Source: Heligmosomoides polygyrus polygyrus (lineage: Eukaryota; Nematoda; Chromadorea; Rhabditida; Heligmosomidae). From it: a DNA stretch of 64,000 nt. Positions 45,601 through 57,600 of the stretch are shown in pieces. Under the pieces are notes generated by a model, which worked only from the letters and a program-made list of their open reading frames with translations, was not told the origin of the DNA and ran no database searches. The stretch covers positions 85,478,408-85,542,407 of the forward strand of contig OX377202.1 in assembly GCA_947396885.1 (NCBI GenBank), in the 5' to 3' direction. The stretch's first letter is position 1. Every line of letters starts with the position of its first letter. Made by a program: the position numbers and the translations under genes.

Positions 45601-48600
45601 AACCTCAGATAACGCGGCTTATCAAGAAATATGGTGAGTGATAAGCTGTGTTATCTGAGTTTCCGCTGTGAATTCTCTGTTAAAGTTATTTAGCTCGTTG
45701 ATGAATCCGATCCCTGGTCGACACACGCCTTCGAGGGAAGAATAACCTCGAGGGTGATAAGACACCATCCTTCTTGCTTGCATCACCACTCCGTTTCAAT
45801 GGTGCAGCTTCCACGGGGCGTAACTCTGCTCAATGTTGTACTCGGGTCGAGAGACTTGCATATTGTTACTTATGGGAGGGAGGCGCTCCTGCCCATGTGC
45901 ATCGCCTCGCTGATTCATACACTTCAGGTAGTTCCCTGGTAAGAGGAAAAGTGATAAATTATTGGGGAAAAGGTTCGTTTAAAATTTTTTTGAATTTGAG
46001 AAAATTACCGATAAACTGTTAATAAACTGTTAAGCCAAATTTGAACTCAAAAGATGCCGTTAATTCGTTAAATTCGCTAAATCTTTAGCCGTTAAATGTG
46101 CACCCCTGTACGGACTGCGAGCGATAGCGCGACTATGGGGCATCTCCGGTTAGTATGTATCTCACTTCATTCATCCAGAGCCTGTTGGTGTTGCCCTTAA
46201 AGTGTGGAATCTATACACCGACTACATGAGTCGTGGATAGCGGTCCTGCCAAGAAGGCCTGAGGCATTCATTCTTCCCCCACCTGGAGCTCCCGTTTATC
46301 TGTTGTGTTCATATCAATCGGTATCCTGCTGGCAATTGATGTATTGAATCCGGTATAAGGGGGGGGGGGGGCGTTCAGAGCTTCATCGCGGCTAGAAGCG
46401 ACGTAATGATAATCTTCCATCTCGATTATTGGCACTGCCCGATCATCGGTGTAGGTACTATACCTTTGTCCTTGGAAAAATTTCGAATTTCGAATTATCG
46501 AATCTTATTCGATTCTCAAAATTTCGAATTTTGAACGATCGAATAATATTCGATTTTCAAAATTTTGAATTTCGAATGATCGAATATTATTCGATTCTCA
46601 AAATTTCGAATTTCGAATGATCGAATAATATTCGATTTTCAAAATTTTGAATTTCGAATGATCGAATAATATTCGATTTTCAAAATTTCGAATTTCGAAT
46701 GATCGAATATTATTCGATTCTCAAAATTTCGAATTTTGAACGATCGAATAATATTCGATTTTCAAAATTTTGAATTTCGAATGATCGAATATTATTCGAT
46801 TCTAAAAATTTCGAATTTCGAATGATCAAATAATATTCGATTTTCAAAATTTTGAATTTCGAATGATCGAATAATATTCGATTTTCAAAATTTCGAATTT
46901 CGAATGATCGAATATTATTCGATTCTCAAAATTTCGAATTTCGAATGATCGAATCTTATTCGATTCTCAAAATTTCGAATTTCGAATGATCGAATAATAT
47001 TCGATTTTCAAAATTTCGAATTTCGAATGATCGAATAATATTCGATTTTCAAAATTTCGAATTTCGAATGATCGAATATTATTCGATTCTCAAAATTTCG
47101 AATTTCGAATGATCGAATATTATTCGATTTTCAAAATTTCGAATTTCGAATGATCGAATAATATTCGATTTTCAAAATTTCGAATTTCGAATGATCGAAT
47201 ATTATTCGATTCTCAAAATTTCGAATTTCGAATGATCGAATCTTATTCGATTCTCAAAATTTCGAATTTCGAACGATCGAATAATATTCGATTTTTAAAA
47301 TTTCGAATTTCGAATGATCGAATAATATTCGATTTTCAAAATTTCGAATTTCGAATGATCGAATATTATTCGATTTTCAAAATTTCGAATTTCGAATGAT
47401 CGAATAATATTCGATTTTCAAAATTTCGAATTTCGAATGATCGAATATTATTCGATTCTCAAAATTTCGAATTTCGAATGATCGAATATTATTCGATTTT
47501 CAAAATTTCGAATTTCGAATGATCGAATAATATTCGATTTTCAAAATTTCGAATTTCGAATGATCGAATATTATTCGATTCTCAAAATTTCGAATTTCGA
47601 ATGATCGAATCTTATTCGATTCTCAAAATTTCGAATTTCGAATGATCGAATAATATTCGATTTTCAAAATTTCGAATTTCGAATGATCGAATAATATTCG
47701 ATTTTCAAAATTTCGAATTTCGAATGATCGAATATTATTCGATTCTCAAAATTTCGAATTTCGAATAATCGAATATTATTCGATTCTCAAAATTTCGAAT
47801 TTCGAATAATCGAATTTCGAATTGTCGAGTATTTGAATAATCAAGTGAACACCTTACTTATTGTGGTCACCCAATGATTGACATTTACTTATTTTTTATT
47901 ACCCACTGTAAACTGCGTTCGACAGAACGGCATATACGAAGGCTTCAGATTGTCATTACTCTTGTACCAGTTGGCTAACTGCGAAAAGGATCGGATGTCT
48001 GAACCGAGGCTGTGGAAGTCGGTGTCCAGGCTCAGATGCCGTTGTTCAAGCGCCGCGAAGGCTGCTCCATCCATTTCCTTAACGAGACCAAAAGACGGTG
48101 ACAAAGCTACAATGAAGCACCCTTGCTTCCCTAAGATTTCGTGCCCCGAGAGGAAAGAATCACCTTGGATAGGCAGAGCTAGATTGTTATAGATCTTGCT
48201 CCATAGGTTACTGTCTTTCCTTAGGTTATACCGAAGCTTCTTGGTGGTAAAAGAATGGCTAGCACGGGCGAAGAAGTAACATAAAGGCGATCCGGTGCAG
48301 AAAAGGCACATCGGAGGCTCATGAATGGTTCAGTCTGTGTTCTGGCTTCGTTGAAGGGCTTCGCTCCACTTGTAAGCAAAGGGACCCGAAGTCCATGGTT
48401 GTAACCTAATCTGATAAGACACTACGACTTGGGTAGTGTTATTGCGAAAATGTGGATGCGTGGTGCCACTGGAAACTGTTCGCTTTTGCGAGCCGAGCTG
48501 AACACGGACACTCGAATGCAGGCGACAGGCCCTAGTGACAGGCCGGCCTACGAACAGCCCATGTCACATCATATGGTTGATGGTGCTGAATGTTTCACGA

Positions 48601-51600
48601 GATAATGCTACGGCGTCCGCGGGAGCCGACGCGCACTCGCAAAGCCCGGCGAGTGTGAAAAGTATGCGAGGGTTCCTGATGCGAGGACGGCATCGGGGGG
48701 CGAGACCCGCGTGGCAACGCTGAATGTGGGTACGTTGTCGGGCCGCTCCTTTGAGTTGGCAGAGGCACTGGAGCGAAGGAAGATTGACTTGTGTGCGGTG
48801 CAGGAGACGAGGTGGTCCTGTAGCAAGTCAAGGGCCATAGGCCGAGGCTACAAAGCCGTTCTGTGTGGCAGTTCCAGGACCACCAGCGGTATTGGCATAA
48901 TCGTTTCCGAACGGTTCCGAGACGCGATTGCAAGCGTGGAACGTTTTAATGACCGCTTGATGAAGGGTACTTGTGAAGCAAAGGGCCCGTGGTGTCGTGG
49001 GGTTGTCGGTAAACATGTTAACGCGGCAAGCCCACGGCACCACGGGGCCGGTACTTATGAAGCACCCTTCCTCGAGTGCCGTGGGTTGCCGCGTTGCCGT
49101 TGCCGTTGCCGCGTTAACATGTTTCCCGGCAGCCCCACGGCACCACGGGCCCTTTGCTTCATAAGTACCTGATGAAGGTCATAATCGCTGCAGAACAGCG
49201 GCGGTATCATCTTTTCTCTGCATATGCTCCACAGACTGGATGCTCTGAGCGAGCCAAGGATGAATTTTAGAGCCTGCTTGATGAGAAGACAGCAGAAGTG
49301 CCGTCACAAGACGTAATCATTGTCGCAGGTGACCTTAACGGACACGTTGGCGCTGCAAAAGACGGGAACAGCTGTCATGGTGGTCTCGGTTTTGGTTCAC
49401 GTAACGCCGATGGTGAGCGTATCCTCGAGTACGCGGAGTCGCACGATCTCACCATCGTGAACACCAGATTCCGAAAACGTGAATCCCACCTTATCTCATT
49501 CTACAGCGGGAATTCTAAAACGCAGATCGACTTTATCCTTGTGCGAAACCGTGACCAAGGGCTTGTCACGGACGCGAAGGTCGTGCCGTATGAAACGGTC
49601 GCCACACAACACCGCCCACTGATCTGCACTATGAGGATCACACCACCGATGCTTAAGCAGGTCGAACGGAGCGGTCCGTCAAGAATCAAGTGGTGGCGAC
49701 CGAAAGAGAATGAAGCAGCTGTTACTTCGCGCATTCGGTTGCCGACGGTCACGACCGTCGACGAGACATGGCAAATAGCCACCGACGCGATTCTCAGTGC
49801 TGCGCGCTCCGAACTCGGCACTACGAAACCGGGACGGCGTAAGGTCGATAAGCAGACAAGGCTGTGGACTAACGAAGTTAAGGAAAAATTCCGAGAGAAG
49901 AAGAGATTATACCACGCATTCCTCGGCGATAAGACAGCTGACAAATGGCGTCTGTATCAGAAAGCCAAGAAAGCCGCTAAGAAGGCGGTAGCCGTTGCAA
50001 GAGCCACTCGTTACGATGATGTCAACGGGAAGCTTCAGTCGCGCGATGGCGAGCGATTTCTTTATCGACTCGCGAAGGTTCGCCATCGCCAGACTGAGGA
50101 TGTTGAGAAGTTCTTTGGCATCAACGATGAGAACGGTCATCTACTCATGGACCGCAAGATGGTTTTGAACCGATGGCGCACCTACCTCGAGGAAGTCTCG
50201 ACAGTAGAGTTTGCTCCTCCTGCATACGGTCCCGTTCAGAAAATCACCGTAGAGGAGGTAGAAGCGGCTTTGAAGAAGATGAAGCTGGGCAAGGCAACGG
50301 GCCCCGATGACTTGGCGGCCGACTTATGGAAGTCGAAATCCTGGTACCCAACGAAGTAGCTGGCGACGTTCTCAACCAGATTATTGCGGAGAAGAAAGTG
50401 CCCGATATCTGGCAGAGAAGCACGAAGATTCCGATTTGGAAAAAGAAGGGCAGTCCAGCAGACTGCACAAACTACCGTCCAATCCGATTGCTTTCGCATA
50501 GCATGAAGATCTTCGAGCGGATTGTCGACGGGCGCATTCGTGATACCGTCCAGCTCTCTACCAACCAGTGCGGCTTCGTAGCTCGTTGTGGCACAGTCGA
50601 TGCCATACACGCCGTTCGTCTTCTGATATAAAAACACCGCGAGAAACAGAAGCCGGTGCATCTTGCCTTCCAGGATTTGGAGAAGGCCTTTGATCGCGTT
50701 CCGCGTGAAGTGATATGGTGTGCCTTACAGGAACATGGAGTCCTCGAAGAGCTCATAGAGTGGGCACGAATACTGTACTCTTGTCTAAAGAGTCGAGTGC
50801 AAGCTGCATCAGGCACGTCGATGGAGTTTCCCATCTCTGTCGGAGTACATCAAGGGTCTGCGCTCTCCCCACTACTCTTCGTCGTCGTTATGGATGCCAT
50901 ATCGCGTGATCTTCAGCAGCCAGTCCCTGGGACGTTGCTTTATGCTGATGATGTAATCCTTGCTAGCGAAGACAAGATTGAACTCCAGCGGCAGGTACAA
51001 GCTTGATGCAATCGCTTGGAGAGATTTGGACTCAGACTTAATGTCAAGAAGACCGAGCATATGACGACTGATGAAGACGAGTCCAGCTCTATTAAGGTAA
51101 ATGGCATTGAGCTGTCACGTACTTCAGTATTCAAATACTTGGGATCAGCAATCGCGTCCGATGGCGGTTTACTCGTTGAAGCCAACTCACGCATGAGTGC
51201 AGCGTGGTCCAAATGGCGCTCTCTGACGGGAGTGCTCTGCGACAAGAAGATACCAGAGCGCCTCAAGTCGAAGATCTACAAAGCAGTCGTCCGACCTGTA
51301 GCTATTTACGGAGCTGAGTGCTGGCTCGTTACCAAAGAAAAGGCGAGCGGCGTTGAAAGGCGCCTCAGCGTAATGGAAACGAAGATGCTGCGGTGGACGG
51401 CCGGAGTTACGCGTTTGGATCGAGTATGCAACGAATCCATACGACAGAGGTTCGGTGTCACCCCGATATTTGAGAGATACGCATCATCAGGACTTGAAGA
51501 TGGCTGGGTTGCACCGTGATCAGGCATTTGATCGGAAGAAATGGTGCCAACATTCCAGGAAAGCGGACCCCGCAACTAAGCGCGACAAACGTTGAAGAAG

Positions 51601-54600
51601 AAGAGGATGATTGCGAAAATGTGGATGACTCGTTTTCATAGGAAACGGAGTATTACTGGCTCTTGTACTCCATAGCGCTTGCTTGCCCTTACTCTGCTTG
51701 CTCTTACTCTCTTCTTTAACGTCTTTCCTGGCAGAAAGCCGGAGTTTCCCAGGCTCCAGAATGTGCTACCTCTCTACCGAGGCTCCTTCCGGCTTTAATC
51801 GTTCCGTCGTTGTACTTGGGGTAGAAATACAAAACGGAGATCCTCCCGTAGTATACCGAAGGCAAAAGCGTCATTGAACAGCTATAACCCGATTCATTTG
51901 TTATTCACCGACTCACGTGACTGGCCGCAGGACGCTCGATGGCGTTCGAAGAAAGCAGGGACGCAGCGGAGGTCCGCGTTTGCCCGCGCTTACCTCGCGT
52001 CGACTAACAAGGGAAGTGTCTGAAGCGTATGTCTGAACGGGAAGAGCGAGTCATATTGGGAGAATCCCCACCCCTCAATTAGTATAAAAATGTGTTTATT
52101 TTTTGCCAAGTCGCTAAACCCAAGGAGTAGGGGGTTTTTGTAGTTACAATGTAATCGGCGTCTCACGAGTTCGGCGGTCTTGTATGCCCGCGATGCCTCT
52201 GCAGCAGGCGAGTCGCAGCGCAGTGAATAGAGACGTAGCTTCTTGCGAGGGAGATCGAGGGTACCAATTCTCCTGCGCTGCTACACTTTTGCTTTTCAAC
52301 TGGTTGTTGAGATTTGATGGATTCTGACGTCTATACCATTTCAGAGGTTTTCTACTCATTTTTCCAGCTGCATGCAGTGGTATTCAACATAATGATGTAT
52401 AAACGTTCAACATCAGTGATACGCAGGCACAACGTGCATGAAGAAGAAGCACTGGTCACAATACGGACGGCGTATAACGGCCATAAGCTCCTCACAGTTT
52501 GTTTCCCTAGATAGACCGATGACCTCGGGAAAAACCATCCTGCTTGGATTTTCAAAGACAAGGAGTCGAGAGCGATGTCGCAAATGGTTCAAATGAAGAA
52601 ACGAGGTCTGTGAATTCCGCAAACTGACGTTAACGGCATCGATACACTCTTTCTCTCATCTTTGCCTGTCAACTGGAAATCAGAGGTAGCTGAAGGTTTC
52701 TTAAAGCTACCACTAACAATGTCCGCCGATGCTGGAGTGGTGATCCACCTGCTTACGCTGAAGTGTGGCCCATCTTAGGCAAGGAACCTTCGAGGGAAGA
52801 AATCAAGCTGGCCGAACGGATGGCCAGCATACTCAAGGACTTTGAAGCACGTCAATTTGAAGGTGACGAAGACGAACAGCTGGAAGTGGTGAGAGAAGAA
52901 GATTGAGATCCGCAAGGTGAACTGATGGACGTGGAGAGGCAAGCAAGCAGTGGGCATATGATAACGTTTTCGAGTGGAATGATTTCACTCCCACGTCATT
53001 GTGCACGACCCTGCTTTTGACCTGCAAAAAAGGGACAACATCCTTAAGGTAGATGTCGAAGCTTCTAGTAGCTGAAGGAAAACGGATTTGTTATAATGAC
53101 ATTGAAGGTGGTGTCGCTGGTACACCTGTGAGGAGCCTGTAGCTTTTATACGCTGCCCGATTGTGAGCAGTGTTTCTGTTTCATCCACTTTGGGCCTGTG
53201 CATCACTGTGTTGAACGTTTATACGTCGTTAGGTAGCTTTTTCATTGCCTTGTGGTTAAAAAACCGGTCAGTAATAAACAAGTGGCAAGAAATTTCTTCT
53301 CGGCGTACAACTGGAAAATTAGGCAAAAACATCTGAAAATGGTATAGATGTCAGAATCGTTCAACTCTCAACCAAACATATGAAACAACGCAGCAGAGCA
53401 GGAGAATCGAATCCCAGACCTCCCACCCATGAAACAACGTCTCTATCCACTGCGCTCCGAGCCACTTGCCGGGCGTACAATACCCATGAATTATATTGTA
53501 ACAGACTCCCTACTCCTTGTGTTTAACGACTTGTCAAAATAAACCCATTTCTACACTAATTGAGGGGTGGGGATTCTCCTTATATGACTCGCTCTCCCCT
53601 TTCAGACATACATTCCAGGCCCTTCCCTTGTCAGATTGCATACACACAATTCACCCACTTTGAATGACGCGCGAAGCAAAACACCGTTCTTATCACAATT
53701 CCCTGCTTTTCGAAGAGGAGTGCCATGAACTTGTTAAGAGATTGATAAAGAATATTCGAAATTCAATTATTCGAAATTCGAAGCCTTCGAATATTCGGAT
53801 AAACGAATAATTCGAATATTGGACTTTCTCGAATATTCGAATAAACGAATAATTCGAATATTGGACTTTCTCGAATATTCGAATAAACGAATAGTTCGAA
53901 TATTGGACTTTCTTCGAATAGTCGAATATTCGAATATTCGAAATTCGACTATTCGAAATTCGAAAAGGACAAAGGTATAATAGGTACTAATCGTTTCGTC
54001 GAGTCGCTGCTCTGAACGGCCCCAAAAGGAGTGCTGTGGGATTCGTTGAGTACTGCGTGTTGTCACTGTTGACTGACCTTGGTGTTGTAGGTAGATGTTG
54101 TTACTAGTGTTGTTGGGTTGGGTTCGTTGAGGTTTAAGGGTCGCAGCTTCCACGTGAACTATAGGAAATTTTCGGCTTAATGGCTTTGCATACTTTTGCG
54201 GTGCAGCAGCGGGCGGTAGGCGATAAAATTGAGGCTTCAAGTGTAATGGCGCTCGTCCCCAGTTTTGCGGCGCCGTTCATGCACACTCGATTTTTTTCGA
54301 TCTGAAGCTGCAGACGGCGGGAGCTGCGAAGCGCCGTATTCTTTGCAGTCGGGACCTCCTGCCGCAGAATGGCGGCGGCGATGTTATTGTTCCCGCAGCG
54401 GCCAGCGGCATTTGCGGCGACGCCGCCTCCGCTGTCACGCAAAGTCGTAGATCAGAAGTTGCTGCGGGGCTCGGCACGGCTCGCCGCCAGCGGCAAGCTC
54501 TGCCTCCCTGCCCTGCGCGTAAAGATGGGGAATTGCCGCGCCGCGGGTGGAGACTCTAGAATGTGCCTGCCCTTCCGTGGGAACCGCGCGGATCGACGTT

Positions 54601-57600
54601 CCGTTCCAGATTACTCAATATACAGCTAATTACGTTTGGTTGGTTTACAATCCCAAACCCACTTTACAGCTGGGATGAATTAGTGTGGAGATCCTGCTGC
54701 AAGCAGAAGGTAGGTAACAGCATGGAGAGCCTTCCGCTTCAGCTGAATCAGTCCTTGGCAATATAGTGTGCACTTGGGACAGATTAGGGGTCTAGATGCG
54801 CACGGCACAGTTAACACATGACCAGACTTTCTAACGTTTCTTGATTTATAAGCATATTAATAGGATGTGTCTTTTATATTAGTGTTTTCCTATAAGGTTT
54901 TCAGTATTTTCCTTCATTGACCACCGTGTCGCAACTTTGTGTGCTTAAAAATTATGCGGTTATTCGCATCCTTAAGAAAAGAATGTATAGCGACTTTGGT
55001 GGACGGTTTGGTCATCCTTGTCTTGCGTCAGCGCTCCCACTCGCGTGTGCTCCATCGCCGTAAGCATGCGCTATGAAGGAATACGTAAATGGTGAACGAA
55101 GATTCTTGTTCTTAAATACGGTTTCGCATTGGATTTGTGTTTTCTCTGGCAAACACAAATCCAGTGGGAAACACCGCGACATCTTCGTGGCTGCGACTTT
55201 TTGTTTTTGTTAAACAAGTTTTCCATGAGAAGAAATCAGACTTACGCGCTGTTTTTAAGCTTAGATAAGAGTGCCACAGGTGTAAGATCAGCTTCTGGAA
55301 CTCCTCGATCTGGCCAGTCCAACCAGTGGTAGTGTATACACGACTGGACAGGGTATCCATTGGCGACCACATCCAAGTGCGTCATTCTTACTTGAACTTT
55401 GGTTTCAATTGGAAATGAGAACTGAAAATAGCACGTGACAGGAACTGTCATTAGGTGTTGCTATAAACAACATATAATTTTTACGTAGTCCTGCTTCTTG
55501 CATGTGACTCGGACATTGTCAAATTCAAGACTACTTCCGGCTTCCATAGGAAAATACTCGGCGCATTTCTTAACGTTCTGAAACTTCCAGATCATTGGAT
55601 TTGCAATACTTACTCTTTGTCCGAAGTGAACACCCGATCGAAAAGTATTGCAATACTTCCAATATTTCAGAACGACCACCGTCGGAGAGGTCGCACATTA
55701 TGGGAAGACAGCCAAAGTGTGGAGGGAGGATTCCTGAGATTGTTCAGAGGCTGACTGCTATACTCCGTGCTAATCTCCAGAAATTGAGAGCGGAATCGGC
55801 AAGCTATGGTCCACTCTAGAGCATGACCTGCACATGGATCACCAAAACACCAATCTGAGCCAACAATGTCGTAGCTATCCGTCGCTACCGCTGTTACCAG
55901 ATGTTAGATGTTACCCTCCCACAAGAAATTTGACGGCCAACACACCTTTTGGCATTGTTCCCTTAGGCCCCGTTTATACTTCCGACGCCGAGCGACGCGA
56001 TGGCATGATAGTGGCCAAATTGATCGATCGAAATGAAATGTGGCCACAATACATGGCGTTGCGTCGCTCGGCGTCGAAGTATAAACGGGCCTTTAGGGGA
56101 CATTTAGAGCTTCATCGCGGCGCGACGCGAAGTAATGAAAAGCCTCCATGTCGACCGATCAAGCGACGTCGTGTTGCGCCCTCGCATGGGGTTCATTCGT
56201 GTTCTGCAGCGAAACCTCATCTCACGCAATTATCAGGATCAGGGGTGCACAAAAAATTCTGGGCACTATTGTACTTTTGGTACCCCACTTAATCTTGTTC
56301 AAAATAGGTCTACTAGGGGTAACCTGCCATGGGAAGAACGAATATCATAGTCGTTTTTTGCGGAAATGCCTTATAAGCCCGCTACATTAAGCTTGAATCG
56401 CCCAAGGCCTTGCGAAATAGCGCGCGCTGGTAAGAGACGCAGAGACTTCGCCCCTACCAGCACGTATTCGCGGCCGTCTCCGAGGGGGGGGGGGGGGGGG
56501 TTACCACAGCATGCCGGCAGCGTGCAGGCGTGGCAAGGAGATACACACAGCGAATGTAGATGTAGTCTTATCTCCTTTTTTCTTTACAGATTCGGGTCTT
56601 ATTTTCTTCCGAATTGGGCAAGGGAGGGAACTCTAGGATGAAGGCAATTTTAACACGGGCTGGTGGGCCCACACACCGGAGTCCCTTCCCCTGCCCGATC
56701 TTGTGCTCTCCTCTGCTGATGCGGAGGAGAGCACACAACAGCTTTCATGGCTTTTCGAGATTTCAAGGCTTCTGCCCCTGGCTAAGCTGTGCTGCAGTCT
56801 AAAGAAGGCGAAATAGTGCGCATCGGTAGGAGGCGCGCACTCTGCGTCTCTTCCTAGCGTGCGCTATTTCGCAAGGCCTGGGCGATTCGAGCTTAATATA
56901 GCGGGCTTATACGGCATTTCCGCAAAAAAAATGACTTTGATATTCGTTCTTCTCATGGCAGATTAAAGGATAAAGGATAAAGGACGGCGTTACTCAATCC
57001 CTTCTGGGATGCGCCAGCGCATTCTACTTCTACGGGATGTCGTGGAGGCGACATGAATGCGTATTTGGCCATACAATGACTTGCGGTGGCCAGCCGATGA
57101 ACAAGTCAGCGCTCTATCCTTCCCAGACAAGTCTGGTACCAATTCACCGACCCCGGAGGGATGGAGGGCTTGGTTGGCCTGGGCGGGAAATCCGAACCAG
57201 GAACCTGGTATCGGGTGTACGCGACAGTCGCGCCTCCTCCGACTGCGCTACACGCGTCATGGCAGATTACCCCTAGTAAACCTATTTTGAACAAGATTTA
57301 GTGTGGTACACTAAGTACAATAGTACCAAATTCTGTGCATTAAATTTTTTAACGAAAAATTTTCGCTAAATTTCGGGTAAATCGTTAAATTTCGTCAAAA
57401 AATACAATTAGCCGCAAATCATTATTTCAAGTGAAAAATCAAGGATCAAGGACAACCTTATACGTCTCAACTTCAAGAAGTCAACAGCTAAAGTTCAAGG
57501 AATGGAGTATAACACAATGTAAAATAAACAATTCCACATCAACAAACACAGAAAAGTAAGCAAGCCTTTAGCACCAAATTACCTACAGGGTGCGGAATAA

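Larger units (their letters stand above)
44770..45939. mobile_element. Foldback element with TAA duplication
   Basis: The termini CCAGGGAACTACCTGAAG and inverse are flanked by TAA (44,767-44,769 and 45,940-45,942). Arms of about 350 bp pair 44,770-45,140 with 45,455-45,939; the right arm is split by the MITE at 45,551. Each arm holds a tRNA-Ser/Leu-like segment. Confidence 0.75.
43925..46109. mobile_element. hAT-type element relic, copy 1 (left end lost)
   Basis: The right end TTAAATGTGCACCCCTG equals that of the complete copy at 56,240-58,772. 43,930-44,195 aligns with 57,765-58,192 (shared CATAAAAATAAAATTAAAAG and AAAAGTATTTTGGGA). It hosts a SINE, a foldback element and a MITE. No transposase remains. 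Confidence 0.6.
48459..51609 (+). mobile_element. Full-length RTE-type LINE with target duplication
   Basis: The 3.15-kb insertion is bounded by an 18-bp exact duplication. It carries a ~250-bp leader, an apurinic-type endonuclease and a reverse transcriptase, and ends in GAAGAAGAAGAGGATG. It lies in the PTP intron on the opposite strand. A 204-bp MITE splits the endonuclease. In-frame stops at 49,268, 50,629 and 51,004, a frameshift near 50,330 and a ~120-bp deletion near 51,470 show that it is now dead. Confidence 0.92.
52008..53630. mobile_element. Foldback element with remnant open frame
   Basis: Arms 52,008-52,145 and 53,500-53,630 are inverse, beginning CAAGGGAAGTGTCTGAAGCG. They share CTAATTGAGGGGTGGGGATT (in one orientation). 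The flanks are TAA and TCA, so a target duplication is imperfect. The terminal CAAGG resembles the element at 14,185. Confidence 0.65.

Noticed and set aside
46465..47850. Possible heat-shock elements from repeated TTCGAA
   Set aside because: The spacing does not follow the NGAANNTTCNNGAA pattern; the array is better explained as a satellite.
46465..47850. CRISPR-like regular repeats
   Set aside because: Units are continuous without unique spacers, and the window is eukaryotic.
53395..53475. Functional tRNA gene
   Set aside because: The A and B boxes are present, but the T stem and acceptor stem do not pair.
55580..55700. PTP exon upstream of 55,577 using the strong GTAAGT near 55,612
   Set aside because: It would leave a 36-bp intron and an unrelated peptide; exon 60,591-60,683 supplies the expected motif in phase.
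57037..57290. Open frames reading [20 protein letters not shown] and relatives at several loci
   Set aside because: They lie within the SINE body, occur in both orientations and several frames, and have no codon constraint.
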